Assembly: GCA_946415345.1 (NCBI GenBank)
Contig: CAMKRY010000008.1
Coordinates: 1 to 34,987, forward strand
Length of the DNA: 34,987 nucleotides
Source: an uncultured Bacteroidales bacterium
GTDB taxonomy: Bacteria > Bacteroidota > Bacteroidia > Bacteroidales > UBA932
Reading direction: 5' to 3'
The stretch's first letter is position 1, and each line of letters begins with the position of its first letter. Shown in pieces: positions 1-6,968 of this stretch. The notes under the pieces are model-generated. The model worked only from the letters and a program-made list of their open reading frames with translations. It did not search any database and was not told the origin of the DNA. The translations under genes and the position numbers were made by a program.

Positions 1-102
1 TATCCTTTCTCGTTTACGGGACAAAAGCTCATTGTGGATGGGCACAACAGGGTTTTTGATTGAAAAAGCTTTACACTTGAATCCTGCCCAAACGGAGTCG
101 AA

Positions 103-456
103 TTGGTTTATCGCCGCTTCTACGAGGGCAGGATCATCTGTCAGTATGCCCGCTTCGAAGTTCCTTGTGCGGGTACTCTTCATACCGATGCCTGCGCCTG
201 TGAGATTGGCAGAACCTATGTAGGCCGTCTGAAATCAGACCATCGAATGATACGGAACTACCTCAAGGGCACCCTTGGGGACGCCATCAATACGTTGATG
301 GCTGCTGCTGCATACAACATGAGGCATTGGATGAACAAAAATGCCTTGGCTTCTTTTGTTTCCTGGCTGAAGACAGTGGTCGAAGGCCTTGAGAATATGT
401 TATTTGAAAACGAAAACCAATACCCGATACAAGGCCTCCGGTTTTTTCGATTGTAA
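103..456 (+). pseudogene. IS5-like transposase, C-terminal remnant
   Basis: Residues from about 28 to 80 of this frame read like the C-terminal end of IS5-family transposases: a GRLKSDHRMIRNYLKG stretch followed by GDAINTLMAAAAYNMRHWM. These resemble the family's usual GHLKSDHRM..NYLKGTLGDAIN..LAAAAFN. Upstream in the same frame there is a stop at 61-63 and no recognisable DDE core, and the rest of the element lies outside the window or is decayed. The tail after about residue 80 is not transposase-like. This is a broken insertion-sequence remnant, unlikely to be functional, and it marks a past insertion just upstream of the sensor genes. It could instead be a full element cut by the window edge, but the in-frame stop argues against that. 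Confidence 0.7.
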
Positions 457-479
457 ATACCCTTTTTTTAGTATATTTG
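450..479 (+). promoter_or_regulatory. Bacteroidota-type promoter for the sensor pair
   Basis: ATTG at 450-453 is followed after 18 bases by TATATTTG at 472-479, a full match to the Bacteroidota -7 box TAnnTTTG. It lies about 40 bases before the chosen start at 521. The annotated ORF start at 389 lies upstream of this promoter, so 521 is the more credible start. Confidence 0.6.
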
Positions 480-520
480 CAGAACAAGGTACACTGAAAC
501 GCACAAAACCAATTGGATAC

Positions 521-1981
521 ATGTCTAAGCCAAGGGTCTTCATACCCAGAACCGTAGCTGCCAGAATCATCTTCCTGACAGTATCCTACGTTGGTGTTCT
601 CCTTGCAATCACCATTCTGGCAATGACAATCGGCATGCGTATTTCAGTAAAGGAAGAAATCGGACGCCAGGTAGACCAGACATTGGAGGGCGTTGTTTGC
701 AGGATTGACAACACCTTCCTTGGAGTGGAACAGACTGCCCATATTATCGAAGGAGATATTCCAATCTTTCTTGAGAGCCCTCAGAAACTGCTGCAATTGT
801 GTCGTGAAGCCATTAAGGCCAATCCAGACATAAGCGGCTGCGCCATTGCCCTTAACCCGGATTATTATACCGATGGGGGAAAACCTTTCATGGCATATAT
901 ATACAGGAAAGGGGAATCGCTTGTCAGTTCCCAAACCTTCACCTCCCGGCCGTATACTCAGCAGGAATGGTATACAAAACCCGTCTTAGAGGGTACTCCT
1001 TCATGGGTGGGCCCGCTAAAGAATGAGGATACCGAAGAAGAACCCCTTCTTTCCTATGCTGTGCCAATTGTGGATAATGGCAGGACCGTGGGAGTTCTGG
1101 GCGTAGATGTCTCTCTGAGTACCCTCACAGATATTGCCCAGAAATACAAGACAACATCTCATTCCTACATAACCATTCTGGATAACAGCGGTTCATATAT
1201 TGTCCATCCGGACAGCACAAGGCTGTTCAATGTGGACAGCATGTCTTATTACCGTGATTCGGAAGATAACGCCTTCATGGGTGCAATCCAGGAAATGGTA
1301 GCGGGAGAATCCGGAAAGAAATTATTAACTCTTGACTCCGTCCCCTATTACGTAGCATATACGCCATTCAAGCCGTTGGCGCTTCCAGGGCGGCAGATAA
1401 ACAACCTTGGTTGGAGCATAGCTGTTTTTTATCCGCAAAATGAATTGATTAGCCAGTATGACCCCGGCTTCCGCTATTCCATTTTGATAATCCTTGTCGG
1501 CGTACTGCTTCTAATTGCCGGTGCCACAGCCGTTGCGCGTATCGGCCTTAAGCCGCTTCGGAAGCTCACAGATGTATCCCAGAGCGTCGCAAGCGGCAAT
1601 TATTTGTCTACAGACTTTGAGGCAACGCGTACAGACGAGGTTGGGCGGCTCGAGGCTCTTTTCAACAAGATGCAGAAGTCCATTTCGGACCATATGGAAA
1701 GACTTATGGACCTTTCCAGGAAAGAGGAGGCCCGCCGGGAAGATCTTGCCATAGCATATGCCAGAACCAAAGAAGCGGAAAAGCACAGGAGTACCATTCT
1801 CGGTAAAATGACCCATCAGATGACCGATGTCACGACGGATCTATATGCCGACGTGGACAAACTCTATGAAAGCGGCGGTGTCATGGACGAAAAAGAGCTG
1901 AATCGAATACTGGACAGTATTGATAGCAACGGTGTCAAGGTAACCGAAATCCTTTCCGACATGTTAAGCATAAAGAAATGA
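521..1981 (+). CDS. dCache-HAMP sensor with a phosphoacceptor-like helix pair and no kinase domain
   Basis: A membrane sensor of about 486 residues. It has an N-terminal membrane segment (RIIFLTVSYVGVLLAITILAM), a roughly 270-residue periplasmic region of the double-Cache type (LNPDYYT, YTQQEWYTKP and VGVLGVDVSLSTLTDI are typical), a second membrane segment (YSILIILVGVLLLIAGA), a HAMP domain and a coiled coil. The last 60 residues (GKMTHQMTDV...ILSDMLSIKK) align by eye with the H-box helices of the next gene, with a histidine at about residue 432. No N, G1 or G2 box follows: the protein stops where an ATPase domain would begin. The start at 521 was chosen because of the promoter at 450-479; the ORF track's 389 start adds 44 residues with no family resemblance. 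Only 7 bases separate it from the next gene, so the two are probably co-transcribed. I infer a co-receptor or regulator of the downstream kinase. This is not established. Confidence 0.75.
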   Translation: MSKPRVFIPRTVAARIIFLTVSYVGVLLAITILAMTIGMRISVKEEIGRQVDQTLEGVVCRIDNTFLGVEQTAHIIEGDIPIFLESPQKLLQLCREAIKANPDISGCAIALNPDYYTDGGKPFMAYIYRKGESLVSSQTFTSRPYTQQEWYTKPVLEGTPSWVGPLKNEDTEEEPLLSYAVPIVDNGRTVGVLGVDVSLSTLTDIAQKYKTTSHSYITILDNSGSYIVHPDSTRLFNVDSMSYYRDSEDNAFMGAIQEMVAGESGKKLLTLDSVPYYVAYTPFKPLALPGRQINNLGWSIAVFYPQNELISQYDPGFRYSILIILVGVLLLIAGATAVARIGLKPLRKLTDVSQSVASGNYLSTDFEATRTDEVGRLEALFNKMQKSISDHMERLMDLSRKEEARREDLAIAYARTKEAEKHRSTILGKMTHQMTDVTTDLYADVDKLYESGGVMDEKELNRILDSIDSNGVKVTEILSDMLSIKK

Positions 1982-1988
1982 GAGACCT

Positions 1989-3929
1989 ATGCGGAAACTG
2001 ATTGGAAGAATACGGGATTCGCTTCCCACCAAGATAAGCCTCAGCATGTTCTGCATTGCTCTGCTGGTGTTTATCCTGGCCAATATTGTCTCAGTGGCTC
2101 TGTCTCAGTACCATTTTCACTCCGTTGCCATGAACAGTGCCAGGAAAAACCTTAACACTGCCGTTGCCAGGGCTGAACGTTATCTCAGGAGTGTGGAAAA
2201 CGCCACCAATACCACCGCCTGGATTGTCGAAAACAAATTCAGGCCGGATTCCCTGCTGGTACTGTCAAGGCGCATTGTCGAGCAGAACAGTTTCATCTCC
2301 GGCTGTTCCATAACGGCAGAGCCCAATATTTTTCCAAGTCAAGGACGCTATTTTTCTGCATATACAGTCCGAAAAGGAGAGGAAATCATTACCGTCCAGG
2401 AGGACGTGTATGAATACTTCGACTATGAGTGGTACAGTAAAGCAGCAACTGCGGGACATGCCGTCTGGATAGATCCCTTTGTGGACGAAAATGCAGGTTC
2501 GCTTTCGGCCGATCATTTGATTGCCTCATATAGCCGCCCCCTGTTTGACAAGAAGAACCGCCTTATTGGCGTAATCTCCACAGACTTTTCCCTCCCCGAG
2601 TTATCCAGGGCCATGTCTTCCGAAAAGCCCTACCGCAACTCATACTTTTTTCTTCTGGGGCATGATGGCCGGTATTTCGATCACCCGGACACCACCAGGA
2701 TTTTGGTTAATACCATCTTTGACCCCACTTCGGGTCAATATTTCTCTGACAAACTGACCCTGGGACGTGAAATGGTTGCCGGCAAGAGTGGAGCCATGCA
2801 TGCTGACGTTGCCGGCGTCAAAAGCCTGATTTGCTATGAGCCTGTTCCCGGGACTGACTGGAGCGCTGCCCTGGTAAGCCCGGAGAAAGACGTATTGCGC
2901 CGATACCGGCACCTTGACATAGTCATCCTCATTATAGTCTTTGTCGTCTTGCTTTTTATCCTTTTCATTTGCCGGAGAACTGTGGTGCGGGCCTTTGCTC
3001 CACTGAAACTTTTGGAAGAACAGGCCAGGCTCATTACAGATGGGGATTACTTTTCAGAAATGCCTCGCGGCAACGAAAACAGCGTCATAGGCACCCTTCA
3101 AAACAGCTTTGCCCACATGCAGGAGGTGCTCAGAGAAGATATCATTGAAGTTAACGAAAAAACAGAAGAACTGATAAAGCGTAACGACGAATTGGAGAAG
3201 GCAAATACGGCGCTTGAGGAGGCCCTCCTCCGTCAAAGTGATTTTGTCTCCAACATAACCCATCAGGTCCGCACCCCCCTCAATCTTGTCATGGGCTTCG
3301 CCCAGCTTCTTCGGGATTCAGGTGCGGACATGATGCCCCAGCAAGAGCTCAAGAAGATCATTCATGTCATAGACTATAACGCCATGATTCTTCGTCGTAT
3401 GTCCCTGATGCTGTACGACAGCTCAGACCGCGGATATCATGACGAGGTTGTGAGCCTTAGTTTTGCTCCCGTGTCTCCAAATGTAATAGCCAGGGAGTGT
3501 GTCGGTTATGTTAACCGATATTTCCCGGAGTCTACAGTAATGCTCAAGACATCGCTTGAGGATTATTTCACCATTAAAACTGATTATCTTTACCTAATGC
3601 GCAGCATTCGGGAAATCCTTTACAATTCCGCCAAATACTCTGACGGAAAAAACATCTCCATCGGCGTGAGCGCAAACAAAGCCAGTGTCCGTTTTGTCTT
3701 TGAGGATACGGGAAAGGGAATTCCTGAAAATAATAGGGATAATATCTTCAATCCTTTTTTCAAGTGGGACATTTTCTCAGAAGGCCTGGGTATAGGGCTT
3801 TCTCTCACAAAACGACACGTTGTCCTTTTGGGAGGCACCCTGGAATTGGACAATGACTACAAGCAAGGCTGCAGGTTTATCATGGAAATACCTGTCAATG
3901 CTGTTGCCGGTGGGCATTACGGTATTTGA
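1989..3929 (+). CDS. dCache-HAMP sensor histidine kinase
   Basis: A membrane histidine kinase of 646 residues. It has an N-terminal membrane helix (ISLSMFCIALLVFILANIVSVAL), a double-Cache periplasmic domain (YSRPLFD, LIGVISTDFSLPEL), a second membrane helix near residues 310-330, HAMP, a coiled coil, and a HisKA domain with the H box SNITHQVRTPLN (histidine about residue 425). The HATPase_c domain has an N box (EILYNSAKYS), a G1 box (EDTGKGIP) and a G2 box (EGLGIGLSLTK). The ligand is unknown; Cache domains usually bind small organic molecules. No response regulator, receiver or output domain lies next to it, so its partner is elsewhere. It follows a degenerate paralogue by 7 bases, suggesting that the two work as a pair. 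Confidence 0.88.
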   Translation: MRKLIGRIRDSLPTKISLSMFCIALLVFILANIVSVALSQYHFHSVAMNSARKNLNTAVARAERYLRSVENATNTTAWIVENKFRPDSLLVLSRRIVEQNSFISGCSITAEPNIFPSQGRYFSAYTVRKGEEIITVQEDVYEYFDYEWYSKAATAGHAVWIDPFVDENAGSLSADHLIASYSRPLFDKKNRLIGVISTDFSLPELSRAMSSEKPYRNSYFFLLGHDGRYFDHPDTTRILVNTIFDPTSGQYFSDKLTLGREMVAGKSGAMHADVAGVKSLICYEPVPGTDWSAALVSPEKDVLRRYRHLDIVILIIVFVVLLFILFICRRTVVRAFAPLKLLEEQARLITDGDYFSEMPRGNENSVIGTLQNSFAHMQEVLREDIIEVNEKTEELIKRNDELEKANTALEEALLRQSDFVSNITHQVRTPLNLVMGFAQLLRDSGADMMPQQELKKIIHVIDYNAMILRRMSLMLYDSSDRGYHDEVVSLSFAPVSPNVIARECVGYVNRYFPESTVMLKTSLEDYFTIKTDYLYLMRSIREILYNSAKYSDGKNISIGVSANKASVRFVFEDTGKGIPENNRDNIFNPFFKWDIFSEGLGIGLSLTKRHVVLLGGTLELDNDYKQGCRFIMEIPVNAVAGGHYGI

Positions 3930-3933
3930 GGGG

Positions 3934-4104
3934 TTATAGAATCTGCCTTGCGATATAAGCGCATGCCTCTGCATCGGCCAGCGCGTGGTGATGGTGAATA
4001 AGGTCGTATCCGCAGGTGGCGGCAACGGTTTGCAGGCATTGAATGGAGAAACGGTTTCGTATGAGCAACTGCTTAAAGTATGCCGGAAAATGAGACTTCC
4101 ATTT
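3934..4104 (-). pseudogene. DnaQ-type 3'-5' exonuclease, C-terminal remnant
   Basis: Reading the minus strand back from the stop complementary to 3934-3936 gives a short frame ending LQTVAATCGYDL, then HHHHALADAEACAYIA, then RQIL. This is the C-terminal ExoIII motif of DEDDh exonucleases (polymerase III epsilon-like; relatives read YDL.NHHALADAEACA). The frame is closed by a stop near 4105 and carries none of the N-terminal DxE or ExoII motifs, so only about the last 55 residues remain. The ORF track lists only an overlapping shadow frame. It is a gene relic, probably cut when the neighbouring ATPase gene arrived. Confidence 0.65.
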
Positions 4105-4107
4105 TTA

Positions 4108-4139
4108 TTTGGAATTATGTTATAAAAACATTATGTTTG
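4108..4139 (+). promoter_or_regulatory. Promoter of the AAA ATPase gene
   Basis: TTTG at 4108-4111, a 20-base gap, then TATGTTTG at 4132-4139. This is a full match to the Bacteroidota consensus. The start codon at 4161 follows about 21 bases later, which rules out the ORF-track start at 4080. Confidence 0.75.
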
Positions 4140-4160
4140 CGATGCATAATTATTTGTGAT

Positions 4161-5540
4161 ATGGATTTTGTTGATAGAAAGAAAGAGCAACAGCGACTTA
4201 AAGAGCTTCTAAACAGCGGTTCTCCCAGGTTCGTCATCGTAAGGGGACGACGCAGAATTGGGAAGTCGGCGCTGATAGGTAGGGTGCTGAAGGACAGCGA
4301 TATTTATTTTGAGGCTGACAGAACGGCCGCGCCCAATCAGATGCTCTTGTGCTCACAAGTCATCAGCAGGAGGTTTCCGGGCTTTGCTGATGCCGTTTAC
4401 ATGGATTGGAAGGCGCTATTGAAAGCCATCAATCACAGGGTGACTGAACCCATAACCGTTTGTCTGGATGAGTTTCCTTATCTTGTTGAGAACACACCAG
4501 CTTTACCGTCTATAATACAGGGGCTACTGGATGATGATAAAGATCCGGTAAAATATAATTTGGTCCTTTGTGGCTCCTCTCAGCAAATGATGTACGACCT
4601 GTCTCACGACGAGTCTTCTCCTTTGTTTGGGAGAGATGATTCCGATTTCAATATGAGGCCGATAGCAGCACCATTCCTCTCTGAAGCCTTAAATCTGGAT
4701 GCTCAAGAGACAGTGGAGAACTATGCTGTATGGGGAGGCGTACCGCGTTACTGGAAGCTCAGGGAAGATTGCTCCAGCCTGAAAGAGGCCATTAATACGC
4801 ATATCTTTTCTAATCTTGGGGCGCTGTATGAGGAGCCGCTTCATCTTTTCCGTGACGACATTAAAGACCCCGTAAAAACGGCAACCATTATGTCCATTGT
4901 CGGGAACGGTATCCATCGCCTTTCAGAGATAGCTTCTAGGTGCAATGAACCCGCCACAAACCTCTCGCGTCCGCTGGCCAAACTATTGGATCTGGGGTAT
5001 CTGGAAAAAGATATTCCTTTTGGAGAATCGCCCAAATCAAGCAAAAAAAGCCTATATCAGATAGCGGACCCTTTTCTTAGTTTTTATTACAAATTCGTTC
5101 CGGCAAACCGGTCCTTTATCGAGATGGACCGCAGGCTGCCGCTTGAAGAAGCTCTGGCCGATAATCTATCCTCACATATCGGATACTGGTGGGAGCATTT
5201 GTGCCGGGATGCGGTATCCGGGAACCGAATTGACGGAGTTGTCTTCGGCAAAGCCTCCCGATGGTGGGGAAAGGTTCTTCTTGAAGGAGAGGAAAAGCCC
5301 CGCGACGTTGAGTTGGATGTGGTGGCAGAGTCTATAGATGGAAAGACTATCTTGATTGGAGAATGTAAATGGTCCACTGGCGAAAACGGACGTCTTTTGA
5401 CGCGGCAGCTGGAAAAGATTGCTCATAGTCTCCCGTTTACACAAGGTAAAAAAGTATTATTCAAACTGTTTACTAAGAATCGCCCGGAAGAAGACCAGGG
5501 TAATTCCCTTCTTCCTGCCGATGTTTTGGGATTACTATGA
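4161..5540 (+). CDS. AAA-family ATPase with C-terminal DUF234-like domain
   Basis: A protein of 459 residues from the chosen start MDFVDRKKEQQ. It belongs to the ATPase_2/AAA_14 type of archaeal-like ATPases common in gut Bacteroidota. The Walker A motif is GRRRIGKSAL (about residues 27-36) and the Walker B motif is VCLDEFPYL. The middle has a winged-helix part (HRLSEIASRCNEPATNLSRPLAKLLDLGYLEK). The C-terminal third is DUF234-like with a PD-(D/E)XK-type signature (VELDVVAE...ILIGECKW), suggesting a nuclease fold. The biological role of this family is not settled. The gene stands alone, with its own promoter, between an exonuclease relic and hairpin repeats, which fits an accessory gene that moves between genomes. 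The first 27 residues of the ORF-track version precede the promoter and are rejected. Confidence 0.85.
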   Translation: MDFVDRKKEQQRLKELLNSGSPRFVIVRGRRRIGKSALIGRVLKDSDIYFEADRTAAPNQMLLCSQVISRRFPGFADAVYMDWKALLKAINHRVTEPITVCLDEFPYLVENTPALPSIIQGLLDDDKDPVKYNLVLCGSSQQMMYDLSHDESSPLFGRDDSDFNMRPIAAPFLSEALNLDAQETVENYAVWGGVPRYWKLREDCSSLKEAINTHIFSNLGALYEEPLHLFRDDIKDPVKTATIMSIVGNGIHRLSEIASRCNEPATNLSRPLAKLLDLGYLEKDIPFGESPKSSKKSLYQIADPFLSFYYKFVPANRSFIEMDRRLPLEEALADNLSSHIGYWWEHLCRDAVSGNRIDGVVFGKASRWWGKVLLEGEEKPRDVELDVVAESIDGKTILIGECKWSTGENGRLLTRQLEKIAHSLPFTQGKKVLFKLFTKNRPEEDQGNSLLPADVLGLL

Positions 5541-5577
5541 CCGAGATTCCGTCGGCCTGCGGCCGCCGCTATCTCGC
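5541..5577. repeat. Hairpin repeat, copy 1
   Basis: It begins CCGAGATTC right after the ATPase stop codon and ends CTATCTCGC, so CGAGAT pairs with ATCTCG around a GC-rich loop. A second copy starts at 5640, about 99 bases on. Between them, 5578-5639 holds a further GC-rich palindromic stretch (GGCGCCATCAGGCGCC) and no gene. Confidence 0.55.
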
Positions 5578-5639
5578 GGGGCTCCTTGGAGGGCCGTAGG
5601 CCCGATGGCGCCATCAGGCGCCGGAATGGTATTGTCTCT

Positions 5640-5675
5640 CCGAGATTCTGCTTCGCTTCGCTCGCACTATCTCGC
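5640..5675. repeat. Hairpin repeat, copy 2
   Basis: It begins CCGAGATTC and ends CTATCTCGC like copy 1, with a different interior (CTTCGCTTCGCTCGC). From memory, GAGATTC-TTCGCTTCGCTC is a frequent intergenic motif in gut bacterial genomes, which suggests a dispersed REP-like family. I cannot confirm this here. Confidence 0.5.
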
Positions 5676-5697
5676 CCCGCCTAGCCGGCGGGGCTTC

Positions 5698-5756
5698 AAA
5701 ATGCAAACAAAAAACTGCGCTCAAGCAAGCTTGGCGCAGTCTTTTGTTCGCATTTT
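5698..5756 (-). terminator. Terminator hairpin downstream of tRNA-Ser
   Basis: The arms 5698-5720 (ending AAACTGCGC) and 5734-5756 (starting GCGCAGTCTTTTG) form a long stem with a 13-base loop. It lies immediately 3' of the minus-strand tRNA, and A/T runs on both sides would let it work in either direction. Confidence 0.65.
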
Positions 5757-5757
5757 G

Positions 5758-5845
5758 CGGAGAGACCGAGATTCGAACTCGGGATACCCTTTTGGAGTAT
5801 ACACGCTTTCCAGGCGTGCCTCTTAAGCCACTCGAGCATCTCTCC
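5758..5845 (-). tRNA. tRNA-Ser (anticodon GGA)
   Basis: On the minus strand an 88-nt cloverleaf can be folded. The acceptor is GGAGAGA with TCTCTCC plus discriminator G. The D arm contains GTGGCTTAAGAGG. The anticodon stem CACGC/GCGTG holds the loop CTGGAAA, giving anticodon GGA. A long variable arm (TACTCCAAAAGGGTA) is typical of serine tRNAs, and the T arm is CCGAG-TTCGAAT-CTCGG. The 3' CCA is not encoded. The tRNA reads UCC/UCU serine codons. ORFs drawn across this stretch in the track are spurious. Confidence 0.95.
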
Positions 5846-5852
5846 AGTACTT

Positions 5853-5884
5853 AAAAAAAGCAGTCCCGCGGAAAACGGGACTGC
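5853..5884 (-). terminator. Rho-independent terminator of the PorV/PorQ-like gene
   Basis: On the minus strand GCAGTCCCG pairs perfectly with CGGGACTGC across a 7-base loop and is followed by seven T residues. It sits 38 bases past the stop codon at 5922. Confidence 0.85.
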
Positions 5885-5914
5885 AAATGTACGACAATTT
5901 TCGTAATCTGCAAA
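5884..5914 (-). promoter_or_regulatory. Promoter of tRNA-Ser, nested in the upstream terminator
   Basis: On the minus strand TTTG (5911-5914), a 19-base gap and TACATTTG (5884-5891) match the Bacteroidota consensus. Transcription would begin near 5877, inside the loop of the preceding terminator. The tRNA transcript would then carry only one arm and escape termination. Confidence 0.6.
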
Positions 5915-5921
5915 AAATCTT

Positions 5922-6851
5922 TTAGAAACTGTAGCGGAGGCCGAGGCAGAAGCTGTTGCCGAGAGCGTCGTTGGCCGTGATGTATGCGGCGTCGAGGGAG
6001 AGGCCGGCATAACTGACACCGAGGCCGACCGTCAGGAAGGACGGCAGGACGGCATGGTCCGTGGCAAGATGGTAACCGGCGCGTGCGAACAGCATGTTCT
6101 TGAACGCGTACTGGGCGCCGAGAACGGCCGTGAAGTCGCCGCTGAAGTAGTAGTCGGCATCGACGGAGGCCTTGAGGCCGTGGTCAGGGGCGATGGCGGC
6201 ATCCCAGGTGGTGCCGATGGTCATGGACGTCGGGATGTCGTATTTGTTGCCGGCGGCGTCCTCGATGCCGGTGCCGAAATTGGAAAGGCCGAGGGCTGTG
6301 GTAATGTCACCGGTTCTGTAGATGACGGCGAAATCACCGGCGAAGGAGGTGTAGTCGTTGTCCTTCGTGAGAGTCTGCTTGAGGTAGCGGACGTTGACGC
6401 CGACGGAGAGGTCGGTCATGATCTCGTAGCCGAAACCGGCGTTGATCTGCATGTCGGAGGGGGTGAACTTGCCCTCGCTGACGCCCGCGAGCGTGAAGAC
6501 TTCATATTCCTTGCCGGGCATGTAGCTTGCGCCGAGGGCGATACCCATCTTGCCGAAACGGTAGGCCGCGGCGGCGTTGATGTGGCTCAGCATGCCTTCG
6601 TCGGAGGAGGGCATCCAGCCGGCCCAGGAGACGGCGGCGTCCAGCGTCACGGGAGCCATGCCGAGGACGGCGGGATTGCGGAAGGAAGCCCATGCCGCGG
6701 CGCCGAGGTCGGCGTATCCGGCCGTGGCCATGCCGAGGGTGACGGGGTTGTGATCGATGCGGGACCAGGGGAGGGCGATGGTATTGTCCTGCGCGGCGGC
6801 GCTGACGGTAAGCAACGCACAGGCGGGGATGGAAAGGAGTTTCAGCTTCAT
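5922..6851 (-). CDS. PorV/PorQ-family outer-membrane beta-barrel protein
   Basis: A protein of 309 residues starting MKLKLLSIPACALLTVSAAAQ, a clear type I signal peptide, followed by a barrel ending in the aromatic LGLRYSF typical of outer-membrane strands. The early part (TLGMATAGYADLGAAAWASFRNPAVLG) is the usual opening of PorV/PorQ-like proteins, and glycine/aromatic alternation continues throughout. PorV and PorQ are partners of the type IX secretion system, handling cargo with C-terminal sorting domains. The gene is divergent from an S8 protease that carries such a domain, which supports the link. The ORF track runs to 7700, but everything beyond 6851 is a shadow of the protease gene; the promoter at 6872-6903 fixes the start. 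Whether it is PorV, PorQ or a paralogue I cannot tell. Confidence 0.8.
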   Translation of the reverse strand: MKLKLLSIPACALLTVSAAAQDNTIALPWSRIDHNPVTLGMATAGYADLGAAAWASFRNPAVLGMAPVTLDAAVSWAGWMPSSDEGMLSHINAAAAYRFGKMGIALGASYMPGKEYEVFTLAGVSEGKFTPSDMQINAGFGYEIMTDLSVGVNVRYLKQTLTKDNDYTSFAGDFAVIYRTGDITTALGLSNFGTGIEDAAGNKYDIPTSMTIGTTWDAAIAPDHGLKASVDADYYFSGDFTAVLGAQYAFKNMLFARAGYHLATDHAVLPSFLTVGLGVSYAGLSLDAAYITANDALGNSFCLGLRYSF

Positions 6852-6871
6852 TTCATTTTTCTTTTGAAACG

Positions 6872-6903
6872 CAAAGATTGAAATAAAAAACGGGATTCCC
6901 AAA
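6872..6903 (-). promoter_or_regulatory. Promoter of the PorV/PorQ-like gene
   Basis: On the minus strand TTTG (6900-6903), 20 bases, then AATCTTTG (6872-6879), one mismatch to TAnnTTTG. The TTTG is half of a CCCAAATTTGGG palindrome (6898-6909) shared with the divergent promoter region. Confidence 0.55.
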
Positions 6904-6916
6904 TTTGGGCGGCCTT

Positions 6917-6948
6917 TTTGGGGATGTCGGCAATTTATTTTATCTTTG
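6917..6948 (+). promoter_or_regulatory. Promoter of the S8 protease gene
   Basis: TTTG at 6917-6920, a 20-base gap, TATCTTTG at 6941-6948. This is a full consensus match. The ORF-track start at 6918 lies inside the promoter, so translation must begin at 6963 or 6969. Confidence 0.75.
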
Positions 6949-6968
6949 CAACCCTTATCATCATGACT

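Noticed and set aside
5419-5826. 135-residue ORF over the ATPase end, the hairpin repeats and the tRNA
   Set aside because: Runs through a clear tRNA gene and repeats; no family resemblance.
5758-5845. tRNA-Ser as an integration site for a genomic island
   Set aside because: No integrase gene and no long tRNA-end duplication in the window; the shared CCGAGATTC is only 9 bases.
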